NCBI RefSeq assembly: GCF_010747415.1
Contig: NZ_JAAGNZ010000002.1
Location: forward strand, 682,001 to 746,000
Source: Spirosoma agri
GTDB lineage: Bacteria; Bacteroidota; Bacteroidia; Cytophagales; Spirosomataceae
DNA: 64,000 nt
Reading direction: 5' to 3'
In this document: in pieces, positions 55,120 through 63,869 of the stretch
Layout of the letters: each line of letters opens with the position of its first letter
Numbering within the stretch: the stretch's first letter is position 1
Position numbers and translations under genes: made by a program
The notes under the pieces: model-generated
What the model was told of the DNA's origin: nothing
Database searches by the model: none
What the model saw: the letters and a program-made list of their open reading frames with translations, nothing else

Positions 55120-55941
55120 TTATTCGAGCGTAAACACGATCGGTAAATTGTATCTCACTCGAACAGGCCTGCCGGCCTGTTTGCCCGGTTTCCATCGCGG
55201 CATTTTTTGGATCACACGGACCGCTTCTTCATCGCACCCAAAGCCAATCCCTTTCTGCACGTGCACATCGGTCAGGCTACCGTCGGAGTTGACAACAAAA
55301 CTTACGTAAACACGGCCAGCAATACCGGACGAAGCCGCCGGGCGGGGGTAGGTTAAATTTTTCGAGAGAAACGTGCGTAGCGCATCAATACCTCCGGGGT
55401 ATTCAGGTTGCTGCTCAACGGCAATGAATACTTCATCGGGCTTGGGGGCCACTTCAATGGCCTTCTCAACCGCCGTCGGTGCGGTGGCTTCGGGAGCGGC
55501 AATAACGTCTATGTCACCTGTTCCCTCCGCCGTTTGCGTCCCAGATGTTGCATCCTGAAGTTGTTCCGTCGTGGGTGGCAAGACTTCCTCGACCACGTCG
55601 GCTTCGGGCATAACGACAAGGGGCAGATTGCGTACGGTGTTGACCGCCGGAGCCTGTTCTGCCGGGGGAATCGGGACAGGCGTTTCGACGGGTGGTTCCG
55701 CGATTTTCGCCAGGGTCACCTCGGTCATGGACTGCTGCGTTTTGAATAAATCGGCAGGCCACAACCGGGCGTAGAGCATAGGCGCGGATAGGCCCAGTAA
55801 AAACAAACCGACGCCCATCCCCAGGGCCCGAGTAAGCGTTGGGCGGTAATGCTGGCGCAGGTCGAAGGCACCGTAAGCGCGATGGCGAGCCTGAAAAATA
55901 ACCTCGTCGAAGGAGAGCGTTGTGGTAGACGGACGGAACAT
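55120..55941 (-). CDS. Energy transducer TonB
   Basis: A 273-residue TonB. N-terminal cytoplasmic RHRAYGAFDLRQHYRPTL is the Bacteroidota pattern, then one membrane helix (GVGLFLLGLSAPML), a Pro-rich spanner (PPVETPVPIPPAEQAPAV), and the C-terminal domain (QPEYPGGIDALRTFLSKNL, DEEAVRVIQKMPRWKPG, VRYNLPIVF). It links ExbBD energy to TonB-dependent receptors; exbBD are not in the window. Its C-domain closely resembles that of the next gene. Confidence 0.92.
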   Translation of the reverse strand: MFRPSTTTLSFDEVIFQARHRAYGAFDLRQHYRPTLTRALGMGVGLFLLGLSAPMLYARLWPADLFKTQQSMTEVTLAKIAEPPVETPVPIPPAEQAPAVNTVRNLPLVVMPEADVVEEVLPPTTEQLQDATSGTQTAEGTGDIDVIAAPEATAPTAVEKAIEVAPKPDEVFIAVEQQPEYPGGIDALRTFLSKNLTYPRPAASSGIAGRVYVSFVVNSDGSLTDVHVQKGIGFGCDEEAVRVIQKMPRWKPGKQAGRPVRVRYNLPIVFTLE

Positions 55942-56004
55942 GGCTTATGCGGATTTAGTCTGTACCGCATAGATGGCTGCGCCGGTAAAATTCCACAAAG
56001 GGCG

Positions 56005-56787
56005 TTATAAACTATCGTACTGCTTCACCAGCGATACGGCATCAGCTTCTGCTTTCAACGTTAGGTCATGCTGTTCCATAAATGCTTTCAGGGCGTCCTT
56101 CTGATCGCTCAGGGCGTCCAAAAGCGCCTTCTGAGTTAGCTTTACCTTAACCAGCGTTTGATCGGGTTTGAGAAGATAATACGAAAAAGCGTCGTTGAAT
56201 GAATCGTAACGGGTATCGTTCGAATACGTGTTCTTATAATCAGCCTGCTTGAACCGCTTGAGCACGCGTTTGAGCAAGGCCGTTTTTCCTTCGTACAACA
56301 CCATAAAATAGCCCTCTTTCAACGATTCGTCGTCCGTTTTAGCCGTTGGAAACCGCCGGAATAGGTAGGAGTGGCCTACTTCGTCGCGCAGTTGAAAGGA
56401 TTTGACCTGTTCGGCATTGATAATGATCGAATCATTACCCACCCATGTTCGAAGGAGTAGCAGATGCTGCCGAAACGCGTCGAACTTAATCGGTACTTCG
56501 GTATAACTCTGACCACCCGCCATCTCGATCTTTCCTTTGTTCCACGTCGGCAGAAAATAAGGCGTTCCGCGCAGCCCTTCGTACCGATGATCAATCGTGT
56601 TGAGCATTCCGTATGGCCCCGAACCGACTATCTGGTCGGTCGATTGATACGTTTCGTAGCCGTTGCGCCGACTGTTTGGATTGAACACAACAGCTGCCGG
56701 TGATTTCGTTTTGGTCGAATCACGAGTCTGAGCTGCCGCACCAGCGCAGGGTAGTATAAGGAGAGCCGAAATGAGTACGAATTTCAT
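56005..56787 (-). CDS. Secreted protein of unknown function, paralogue A
   Basis: A 260-residue exported protein (signal MKFVLISALLILPCAGAAAQ). No known domain is recognised. It shares a clear pattern with the next gene: TKGK/TKGQ-type PTWNKGKIE, a GNDSIIINAE strand, MVLYEGKTALLKRVLKRF, SNDTRYDSFNDAFSYYLLKP, and an identical C-terminal YDSL. It lies about 60 bp before the TonB gene. An envelope role is only suggested by context. Confidence 0.7.
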   Translation of the reverse strand: MKFVLISALLILPCAGAAAQTRDSTKTKSPAAVVFNPNSRRNGYETYQSTDQIVGSGPYGMLNTIDHRYEGLRGTPYFLPTWNKGKIEMAGGQSYTEVPIKFDAFRQHLLLLRTWVGNDSIIINAEQVKSFQLRDEVGHSYLFRRFPTAKTDDESLKEGYFMVLYEGKTALLKRVLKRFKQADYKNTYSNDTRYDSFNDAFSYYLLKPDQTLVKVKLTQKALLDALSDQKDALKAFMEQHDLTLKAEADAVSLVKQYDSL

Positions 56788-56880
56788 GGGAACAAGACGT
56801 CAACTAAGGGTCACCGAAATAACGAAAATTTCGGTCAATTTGGTAATACTCCGTTGAACAGATTTTTCTATGCCCAACTG

Positions 56881-57606
56881 CTACAGACTGTCGTACTGTT
56901 TGACGAGGGTTATGGCGTCTTCCTCTGTTTTGAATGATAGTTTTTGCTGATCAATAAAAGGCTTGAGAGCTGCTTCTTTGTCGATCATTGCGTCCAGCAT
57001 GGCCTTCTTCGACAGCTTGATCTTCGTGAGGGTCTGATCGGGTTTCAGAATGTAGTACGAAATCGCATCGCTGAAGGAATCGTAGCGTATGTTCGCTGAA
57101 TAACCACCCTTGTAATCAGCGGATTTGAATACCTTGGCTATACGCTTGAGCAGGGCCGTTTTTCCTTCATACAGGATCAGAAAAAAGCCATCCCTGACTT
57201 CCTCATCGCTTAACTTAGCCGTTGGGTATCGACTGAATAAGTACGGCTGGCCATCCGGATTTATCAGTAAAAAACGGGCTATGGTTTGCCGGTCAATGAT
57301 GATCGAGTCGTTGCCCGATTTCGGGCGGAGCAAAATCAACGCCTGTCGGTAAGCGTCGAACTTGAGTGGCACATCTTTGTATTGGCGACCATCGCGTAAA
57401 CTGACCTGACCCTTGGTCCAGTCAGGGAGTAAATAGGGTGATCCATGCTGGCCCTCGTACCGCGAATCGACCCGGAAAATCAACGGTCCGCTCGATGGGT
57501 TATTCAGGTTGTTGAGTCGCAGATCAACGGTTGGGTCAGTTGTTTGTGTTTGAGCTGATACCGCTCCGCTCAGCGCCATCAGCAGACAAACGAGGTTACA
57601 TTTCAT
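56881..57606 (-). CDS. Secreted protein of unknown function, paralogue B
   Basis: A 241-residue paralogue of the preceding-coordinate gene, arisen by tandem duplication. The start at 57606 gives signal MKCNLVCLLMALSGAVSAQ; a longer frame to 57684 lacks a signal. Matching blocks are PDWTKGQVSL, SGNDSIIIDRQ, LILYEGKTALLKRIAKVF and SANIRYDSFSDAISYYILKP, ending in YDSL. The first third differs more. No function can be named. Confidence 0.7.
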   Translation of the reverse strand: MKCNLVCLLMALSGAVSAQTQTTDPTVDLRLNNLNNPSSGPLIFRVDSRYEGQHGSPYLLPDWTKGQVSLRDGRQYKDVPLKFDAYRQALILLRPKSGNDSIIIDRQTIARFLLINPDGQPYLFSRYPTAKLSDEEVRDGFFLILYEGKTALLKRIAKVFKSADYKGGYSANIRYDSFSDAISYYILKPDQTLTKIKLSKKAMLDAMIDKEAALKPFIDQQKLSFKTEEDAITLVKQYDSL

Positions 57607-57644
57607 GCGTAACAAGTGCGTATAGTTTGAATGAGACGAAACAG

Positions 57645-57695
57645 AAAGCCGTGCCGGATATCTGATGTCACTCAAATTAATCACAGCACGGCTTT
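57645..57695 (-). terminator. Terminator-like hairpin after the carboxynorspermidine gene
   Basis: AAAGCCGTGC (57645-57654) pairs with GCACGGCTTT (57686-57695) across a 31-nt loop, 19 bp past the stop at 57715. It suggests the tandem paralogues are transcribed separately. Confidence 0.5.
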
Positions 57696-57714
57696 TAATG
57701 CAAACAATAGCTTA

Positions 57715-58923
57715 CTAATACTCGTGGGGCAGCGGTATATCGACCCGTTCATTGACCGGGAGGCCCTGTTTGTTCATCTGCTCGATAAACGGATCCGGAT
57801 CCAGCTCTTCGCAGTTCCAGACGCCCGGTTTCAGCCAGACACCCGTTACCAGCAGCATTGCCCCGATCATAGCCGGTACACCCGTTGTGTAGCTAACCGC
57901 CTGCCCCCGCACTTCCCGGTAGGTTTCGGCATGATCACAATTGTTCCAGATGAAGTACGTACGGTCTGCGCCATCCTTCACGCCTTTGATCTGGCAGCCG
58001 ATACTGGTTTGACCAGTATAGTTTTCGCCGAGCGAGTCGGGAGCGGGCAGCACCGCTTTCAGGAATTCGAGCGGTACAATGTCCATACCGTTGAATTTCA
58101 CGGAATCGATACGGGTCATGCCGACGTTTTGCAGCACCTCAAGGTGGGTCAGGTAGGCCTGGCCGAAGGTCATCCAGAAGCGGGCGCGCTTTAGCGTAGG
58201 GAAGTTCTTAACCAGCGATTCCAGCTCTTCGTGGTACAGGACGTACGACTCACGCGGGCCTATTTCCGGATACTCGATGGGCTTGTGAATACTCATGGCC
58301 GGAATTTCAATCCATTCGCCATTTTCCCAGTACCGACCTGGCTGCGTAATCTCACGAATATTGATTTCGGGATTGAAATTCGTCGCGAAAGCTTTGCCGT
58401 GATTCCCCGCGTTACAATCGACGATATCCAGATAATCCATCCGGTCGAAATGATGCTTGTTGGCATAAGCCGTGAAGACCTGCGTAGCACCCGGATCGAA
58501 ACCACAGCCCAGCAAGGCCATCAGCCCGGCTTGTTCGAACCGTTCTTTATAAGCCCACTGCCAGCTATACTCAAATTTAGCAACGTCTTTCGGTTCGTAA
58601 TTAGCCGTGTCCATGTAATGCACACCCGCTTCGAGACAGGCATCCATAATGGGCAGGTCCTGATAGGGAAGGGCTACATTGATGACCAGAAAGGGGTTAA
58701 ACGTCCGGATCAGCGCAACGACCTCGGCAACGACATCTGCATCAACCTGCGCTGTCTGGATCGTTATCCCGTGCATTTCCTGAACTTCGGCTGCAATTCG
58801 GTCACATTTCGATTGAGTACGGCTAGCCAGCACTATACTTGTGAAGACATCGCTGTTCATCGCACATTTGTGCGCTACTACGCTACCAACTCCACCCGCT
58901 CCAATAATGAGCACATTTGCCAT
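57715..58923 (-). CDS. Carboxynorspermidine synthase (saccharopine dehydrogenase family)
   Basis: A 402-residue NAD(P)-dependent enzyme. The Rossmann start is VLIIGAGGVGSVVAHKC; typical blocks are ALLGCGFDPGATQVFTAYA, DYLDIVDCNAGNHGKAFATN and RESYVLYHEELESL. Members condense aspartate semialdehyde with a diamine to carboxynorspermidine or carboxyspermidine for spermidine synthesis. The decarboxylase partner is not in the window. The family also includes LYS9-like saccharopine enzymes, but the late GVKDGADRTYFIWNNCDHAE block favours the polyamine group. Confidence 0.88.
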   Translation of the reverse strand: MANVLIIGAGGVGSVVAHKCAMNSDVFTSIVLASRTQSKCDRIAAEVQEMHGITIQTAQVDADVVAEVVALIRTFNPFLVINVALPYQDLPIMDACLEAGVHYMDTANYEPKDVAKFEYSWQWAYKERFEQAGLMALLGCGFDPGATQVFTAYANKHHFDRMDYLDIVDCNAGNHGKAFATNFNPEINIREITQPGRYWENGEWIEIPAMSIHKPIEYPEIGPRESYVLYHEELESLVKNFPTLKRARFWMTFGQAYLTHLEVLQNVGMTRIDSVKFNGMDIVPLEFLKAVLPAPDSLGENYTGQTSIGCQIKGVKDGADRTYFIWNNCDHAETYREVRGQAVSYTTGVPAMIGAMLLVTGVWLKPGVWNCEELDPDPFIEQMNKQGLPVNERVDIPLPHEY

Positions 58924-58947
58924 GTTGTTAGATCAGATTTTTGGCCG

Positions 58948-58955
58948 CAAAGATA
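58948..58955 (-). promoter_or_regulatory. Promoter -7 element of the carboxynorspermidine synthase gene
   Basis: On the minus strand TATCTTTG followed by CGGCC is a characteristic Bacteroidota -7 element with start region, 25 bp before the ATG. No clean -33 TTG was found at the expected distance. Confidence 0.5.
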
Positions 58956-59048
58956 GACAAAGTCGTGTATAGAGTCGGTTAATAGATTGTGTTCTCCTGA
59001 GGAACCCATAACTCACTGGGATAGTGGTCAGTTAATTGGCCAAATCGC

Positions 59049-59079
59049 TTGGTCAGCAAACAAATGAGTAGTATATTTG
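59049..59079 (+). promoter_or_regulatory. Promoter of the WapI-like gene
   Basis: TTG (59049-59051), 20 nt, TATATTTG (59072-59079), a good Bacteroidota promoter match, 47 bp before the ATG at 59127. Confidence 0.6.
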
Positions 59080-59126
59080 TTAAGTAGACAACTAGATCTA
59101 CGTACTCACTAAAGCCTCTCATCGTT

Positions 59127-59558
59127 ATGAAACTTATTTCTTCCACTGGCTCATTCGAATTCTCCATACTCGGTTATGGCAGCAAAACGACTAACTGGCG
59201 CGAGCGAAACAATCTGCGGTGCCGGGTGTCGACAATCTGGCGCCAACAACATGATTCACAGGCTACACCATTGCAAACGTGGGAGGTCCGGCGTTTATTA
59301 AGCGGTCTGCGTTCGCTCTGGAGCAAAGCTGCCAATCACGTGACAATGAGCTTTTCAGAACCGGGATTAAGTGTTGAAGCCACGGCTTTACCCGGTGACA
59401 ACTACAAATTACAGATCCAGTTGGATCATTCGTTGACGCCTTCCTGGCATGCCTATCCTGATTTTCCGCTGGAAATGAACATGATGCTGAACCGTACCCA
59501 GCTGGACGAAGCGATCAGGGATTTGTCAAGCCAGTTAGCCATTTATCCAGAACGATAA
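59127..59558 (+). CDS. WapI-family immunity-like protein
   Basis: A 143-residue cytosolic protein. The layout fits the WapI-type immunity family: an opening beta-strand FEFSILGYGS, NWRERNNLRCRVSTIW, TWEVRRLLSGLRSLW, FSEPGLSVEAT, and a closing LDEAIRDLSSQLAIYPER. Such proteins neutralise toxins of contact or polymorphic systems. No toxin gene is adjacent, so it may be an orphan antidote or have another role. It has its own promoter and terminator. Confidence 0.55.
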   Translation: MKLISSTGSFEFSILGYGSKTTNWRERNNLRCRVSTIWRQQHDSQATPLQTWEVRRLLSGLRSLWSKAANHVTMSFSEPGLSVEATALPGDNYKLQIQLDHSLTPSWHAYPDFPLEMNMMLNRTQLDEAIRDLSSQLAIYPER

Positions 59559-59586
59559 TTTCTCGCGTTTATCAGTACGATCTGTG

Positions 59587-59622
59587 AATCCCGATGAGCC
59601 TTGTAACTCGCCGGGATTTTTT
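59587..59622 (+). terminator. Rho-independent terminator
   Basis: AATCCCG pairs with CGGGATT (inner GAG/CTC adds pairs), followed by six T, 28 bp past the WapI-like stop. The rest of the 59559-60027 gap is AT-rich with one weak promoter match near 59898-59928 (TTG-N20-CATATTTG) and no gene. Confidence 0.75.
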
Positions 59623-59897
59623 GTTGCCACGTAGAAAAATTACAGTTTCTTGCCTGTAGTTGCGTTTTTTGGTGCTCGATATGCGAATTATCGGATCTGG
59701 TTATAATCTAAATGCCTGAACCGATCGTCTGCCTGAACTACGCATTGTATCAGAGCGCAGAATGGGCGTATAGGATTTATAATGACACATTTACTGGTTC
59801 GGACAGCCGCTGTTGTTGCCGAAAGCAGATCGTGTATACCATTGGATAATTGTAAAAATAATGTGTGCAGTTTCCCCGACTGGGATAAGGTCACCTC

Positions 59898-59928
59898 TTG
59901 ATTACCTCACTTGTAATTCTCATATTTG
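59898..59928 (+). promoter_or_regulatory. Candidate promoter of the TetR gene
   Basis: TTG (59898-59900), 20 nt, CATATTTG (59921-59928): one mismatch to TAnnTTTG. It lies 100 bp before the TetR ATG. Confidence 0.4.
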
Positions 59929-60027
59929 TAGCTAGAGTGAAGTTTCAGTAGATTTCTTTGTTTGTTTCTATAGAAATACAGAGACATGACGCCCCTCTTT
60001 CCTTTAACGTAAAAAGCTGCTAGCATT

Positions 60028-60675
60028 ATGAAAATTGTTAAACGTAGAAACCGCCAGATGACTATGGAGCGCATCTTGCGCGCCATGGGCGAAGTGATGG
60101 CTGAACGGGGGACCGAAAAGGCCGGTATTAACGCAGTAGCCGAAAAGGCTGGTGTTAATAAAGTTCTCATTTACCGGTACTTCGGTGGCTGGAATGGTCT
60201 ATTGGAAGCCTATGTACAGCGCGGTTTCTTCCTATCAATGTTTAACGAAAAATTTCTGGACGCTGTACCGGATAACCTACCGCCTGACAACCGGAGCAAA
60301 GTATGGTCTGAATACACTATCCAGTTCATGCAGGAATTTCGTGCCCGTAAACCCTCGCAGGAGTTGATCCGGTGGGAGATGAGCCACGGCGAAACCGAAC
60401 TCGCCCGTAGACTGGCTGAGTTTCGCGATAGCTCGTATAAAAAACTGGTCGACAAGCTGGCTCCCTTCTCCGACTACGACCCCATTGCCATTACAAGCCT
60501 GATGGTTGCTGCGGTAACTCATATCGTACTGAACAGCACCCAGCGTGATCATATCGGTGATATTGACCTGAGTTCCGACGCTGGCTGGGATCGCCTGGAA
60601 ACGGCAATTCGTCGTATCTACTCGAGCCTGAGCATCGCCCTCGAACGCGAAACGACTAAAAAAGCAGAAGTGTAG
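60028..60675 (+). CDS. TetR-family transcriptional regulator
   Basis: A 215-residue repressor-type protein. The N-terminal helix-turn-helix is visible in TMERILRAMGEVMAERG, KAGINAVAEKAGVNKVLIYR and YFGGWNGLLEAYVQ. The C-terminal ligand domain is not recognisable to a ligand class. It is a single gene; the target could be itself or a distant operon. A bidirectional terminator follows. Confidence 0.9.
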   Translation: MKIVKRRNRQMTMERILRAMGEVMAERGTEKAGINAVAEKAGVNKVLIYRYFGGWNGLLEAYVQRGFFLSMFNEKFLDAVPDNLPPDNRSKVWSEYTIQFMQEFRARKPSQELIRWEMSHGETELARRLAEFRDSSYKKLVDKLAPFSDYDPIAITSLMVAAVTHIVLNSTQRDHIGDIDLSSDAGWDRLETAIRRIYSSLSIALERETTKKAEV

Positions 60676-60685
60676 TCAAGCGAAT

Positions 60686-60749
60686 AATGGTGCTCACGAA
60701 ACGGCAACTATGCTCATAGTAAGGTAGTTGTCATTTCGTGAGCACCATT
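60686..60749. terminator. Bidirectional terminator, TetR and pepP
   Basis: AATGGTGCTCACGAAA (60686-60701) pairs perfectly with 60734-60749, with more pairing of CAACTA/TAGTTG inside, followed by a run of T reaching the pepP stop. It lies between the convergent genes. Confidence 0.85.
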
Positions 60750-60753
60750 TTTT

Positions 60754-62049
60754 TTATCGGTTCATCAACGCTTCGATCTCATCGGCTTCGATCGGGATGT
60801 TTGCCATTAGATCAATGTTACCTGACTCGGTGATGAGGACGTTGTTCTCCAACCTGATACCGAGCTTTTCTCCCGGAATATAGATACCAGGCTCAACAGT
60901 AAAGACCATACCAGCCTCCATGCGCCGGTATTTATTGCCTACATCGTGGACGTCCAGTCCCAGAAAATGAGAGGTGCCGTGCATAAAGTATTTCTTGTAC
61001 AGCGGTGCGTCCGGATCCTGTTTGTCGACTTCACTACGGTTCAGTAAGCCCAAACCAATCAGCTCCGATTCCATCACTTTACCTACTTCGCGGTGGTACT
61101 CGTCCCACAGGTTGCCGGGGCGAAGCATTTGGCTGGATTCTCTCAGCACACGCAATACGGCATCGTAAACGGCCCGCTGCCGTTCGGTAAACCGGCCATT
61201 AACCGGTACTGACCGGGTCATATCGGCATTGTAGTTTGCGTACTCGGCCCCTATATCGAGCAGAATCACGTCGCCATCCTGGCATTGCTGGCTGTTATCG
61301 ATGTAGTGCAGCACGCACGCGTTGGCACCCGATGCGATGATCGGGGAGTAAGCCGCCCCCCGCGACCTGTTTTTTAGGTACTCATGCATCATTTCGGCCT
61401 CAATCTCATACTCCCATACGCCCGGCTTGATGAAGCCCAGCAACCGCCGGAACATTTTTTCGGTGATGTCGATGGCCGTTTGCAGAAGCTGAACTTCCTG
61501 CGGCTGTTTGATGGCGCGCAGAAAATGCATCAGCGGTGCCGCACGTTCCAGATGATGGAGCGGGTATTTCTGTTTGAACTCGTCGATAAAGCGCGCATCA
61601 CGGCTTTGTACTGCCACACCGGCGCGGGTATGTTCGTTCGTGTTCAGGTAAACGTAATCGGCCTCGAAGATCATCTGCACGAAAATCTGCTCGAACTGAT
61701 GCGTCCAGTAAACCTGCTTTTCCGATATGCCCGATGTTTGTTCGGCTTCTTTCTTGGTGAGCTTATGGCCTTCCCAGATCTCGATCAGTTCGCTGGTTTC
61801 ACGCAGGAATAGTACTTCACGAAATTTAGGATCGGGATGGTCAGGGAACAGAACGAGTCGCGTTTCTTCCTGATCGACACCCGTTAGGTAGAATAAGTCG
61901 TTGTTCTGGCGGAATGTCATCGTGCCATCGGCATTGGTTGGCATGATGTCATTTGCGTTCAGAACCACCATCGACTTGGGTTTCAGTAATGGAGCGAGCC
62001 GCTGGCGGTTCTGAATGAAAAGTTGGTTGTCAATGGGCAAGTAGCGCAT
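60754..62049 (-). CDS. pepP: Xaa-Pro aminopeptidase
   Basis: A 431-residue M24B peptidase that removes N-terminal residues before proline. Metal ligands are seen in LLDIGAEYANYNADMTRSV (two Asp), HGTSHFLGLDVHDVG (His), MVFTVEPGIYIP (Glu) and GIRLENNVLI (Glu). An N-terminal creatinase-like domain occupies about residues 1-170. No signal peptide, so cytosolic. Single gene, divergent from the subtilase. Confidence 0.95.
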   Translation of the reverse strand: MRYLPIDNQLFIQNRQRLAPLLKPKSMVVLNANDIMPTNADGTMTFRQNNDLFYLTGVDQEETRLVLFPDHPDPKFREVLFLRETSELIEIWEGHKLTKKEAEQTSGISEKQVYWTHQFEQIFVQMIFEADYVYLNTNEHTRAGVAVQSRDARFIDEFKQKYPLHHLERAAPLMHFLRAIKQPQEVQLLQTAIDITEKMFRRLLGFIKPGVWEYEIEAEMMHEYLKNRSRGAAYSPIIASGANACVLHYIDNSQQCQDGDVILLDIGAEYANYNADMTRSVPVNGRFTERQRAVYDAVLRVLRESSQMLRPGNLWDEYHREVGKVMESELIGLGLLNRSEVDKQDPDAPLYKKYFMHGTSHFLGLDVHDVGNKYRRMEAGMVFTVEPGIYIPGEKLGIRLENNVLITESGNIDLMANIPIEADEIEALMNR

Positions 62050-62174
62050 ATCAGGACGTTGAAACTGCTTTTCTAATTAAATTGCAAAGAAAACTCAAAG
62101 CTATAAGAGTTTTTACGTGTTTGCTTGTTAATGTTTTACTGTACCCGAACAGGGTTAATCGCTTTTCCTGCTTC

Positions 62175-63773
62175 ATGACGCTCCGCCTAAACGTATTCGT
62201 TTGCCTGATCGCGCTGTTGATTCAACCGAATCATGGCGTAGCTCGTCCCCACAGGCCCCTCTTATCGGTAAACGAAGGTGGCTCGGATCGCCCTAAGTAC
62301 TGGATTCTTTTTAAAGCCAAAGATCAGCACGGGTTGCCCGCCCTATCCGAAAGCGCTATCTCCCGAAGACAGGCGCAAAACCTGCCACTCGACGACTCCG
62401 ATCGACCTGTATCGGCGGCTTATCTGGATCAACTACAGCGTGAAGGAGTTTTGCCACTGAACAAATCGCGCTGGCTGAATGCCGTATCGGCCCGGCTCAC
62501 GGCTGAACAGTATGCGCAGGTAACTAATCTGCCTTTTGTAGCTGGCATTCAGGCGATTGATCCGGCCATTATTATTACCTCAATTGGTGGTCAGGACCAG
62601 CCGCACGGAGCCAGTCCGCATATGGCGCCGGTCATGACCCAGATTCAGGCTACCGATTTTGCGCAGGCGGGACTGACCGGCCGATTCGTCAACGTGGGTG
62701 TTATCGACGCTGGTTTTTTCGGTGCTGATTCGGCCAATGCGCTGAAGCACGTATTTGCTCGGGCGGGGGTGAAGCGTGTTCGTGATTACGTGAATGATAA
62801 AAAGACCCACGGCGATCTGTTTCACACGCTCGAAACGATGTCGGACTTTCACGGCACCGAGGTGCTGGCCGCAATTGCCGGTAATGACCCCGTCGAAAAT
62901 ACCCAATACGGTCTGGCTACTGACGCAACGTTTTACCTCGCGCGGTCAGATCAGGGCAATCGCGAATACCGGGGCGAAGAAGATAACTGGGTTGCTGCGA
63001 TGGAATGGATGGATAGTCTGGGCGTACGGCTCATCAACACGTCGCTGGGTTACGCCAAAGGCATGAGCAATCCCAAAGAGAACTACGAACCGAGCCAGAT
63101 GGACGGTCACACGAGCCTGATCAGCCGGGCCGCGCAGATTGCTGCCGACAAAAAAGGCATCCTGATCATCGTGTCGGCTGGTAACGAGGGCGACGACCGT
63201 TCGTGGCGGATCATTAGTACGCCCGCTGATGCACAGGGGGTTATGGCTATTGGTGCAACGAACTCACGTCTCTGGAATCGAATTGGCTACAGCAGCATTG
63301 GGCCCGAAAGTCTGCCGTATTTGAAACCCAACGTTTCGTGTTTCTCGCTGTACGGAACATCTTTGTCCGCGCCCGTCATTACCGGATTTGCGGCTTGTAT
63401 CATGCAGGCAAACCCCAGACTAACTAATAAAGAAGTGATGGCTATCATCGAAAAATCGTCGCATCTGTACCCGTACGGTAATAACTACGTCGGTTACGGT
63501 GTGCCACAGGCTTCGAGGGCTATTGCGCTGCTCCGCAACCAGCCGCTACCCGCGACGGCCCGATCGGTAAGAGCATCCGGCAAGTCATTTACGCTGCCCG
63601 TTACGTCGAATGAGTCGGTTGTGTCGGTCTTTCACAAAAAAGATGCAACGCACATCTTACAGCAGGAGGCTATGAAGGTCAATAATGGCAAGCTGGCATT
63701 GCGTCGGTCATCGGGAGAGAAGCAAACGACCGTCGATCTCAAGAAAGAAGTGATTGAAGTGATCTGGGAGTAA
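62175..63773 (+). CDS. Secreted S8 (subtilisin-like) serine protease
   Basis: A 532-residue subtilase. The start at 62175 opens a signal peptide (MTLRLNVFVCLIALLIQP); an upstream TTG at 62082 would add 31 codons. The catalytic Asp is in VGVIDAGFFG (about residue 178), His in SDFHGTEVLAAIAG (226), oxyanion Asn in IVSAGNEGD, and Ser in YGTSLSAPVIT (396). An N-terminal propeptide-like segment (PKYWILFKAKDQHGLP) precedes. The tail after residue 470 is short and has no clear T9SS signal. Confidence 0.93.
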   Translation: MTLRLNVFVCLIALLIQPNHGVARPHRPLLSVNEGGSDRPKYWILFKAKDQHGLPALSESAISRRQAQNLPLDDSDRPVSAAYLDQLQREGVLPLNKSRWLNAVSARLTAEQYAQVTNLPFVAGIQAIDPAIIITSIGGQDQPHGASPHMAPVMTQIQATDFAQAGLTGRFVNVGVIDAGFFGADSANALKHVFARAGVKRVRDYVNDKKTHGDLFHTLETMSDFHGTEVLAAIAGNDPVENTQYGLATDATFYLARSDQGNREYRGEEDNWVAAMEWMDSLGVRLINTSLGYAKGMSNPKENYEPSQMDGHTSLISRAAQIAADKKGILIIVSAGNEGDDRSWRIISTPADAQGVMAIGATNSRLWNRIGYSSIGPESLPYLKPNVSCFSLYGTSLSAPVITGFAACIMQANPRLTNKEVMAIIEKSSHLYPYGNNYVGYGVPQASRAIALLRNQPLPATARSVRASGKSFTLPVTSNESVVSVFHKKDATHILQQEAMKVNNGKLALRRSSGEKQTTVDLKKEVIEVIWE

Positions 63774-63829
63774 TGCGCTGCATGAAGAAAAATTAATTTC
63801 GACTTCACATGGGCCTTAAGTGGCGTATA

Positions 63830-63837
63830 TAGCTTTG
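63830..63837 (+). promoter_or_regulatory. Candidate -7 element of the last gene
   Basis: TAGCTTTG matches TAnnTTTG exactly, 33 bp before the ATG at 63870. A clean TTG at -33 is not seen. Confidence 0.4.
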
Positions 63838-63869
63838 CTTTCGTAATCAACAGTAAACAACAATTGATA

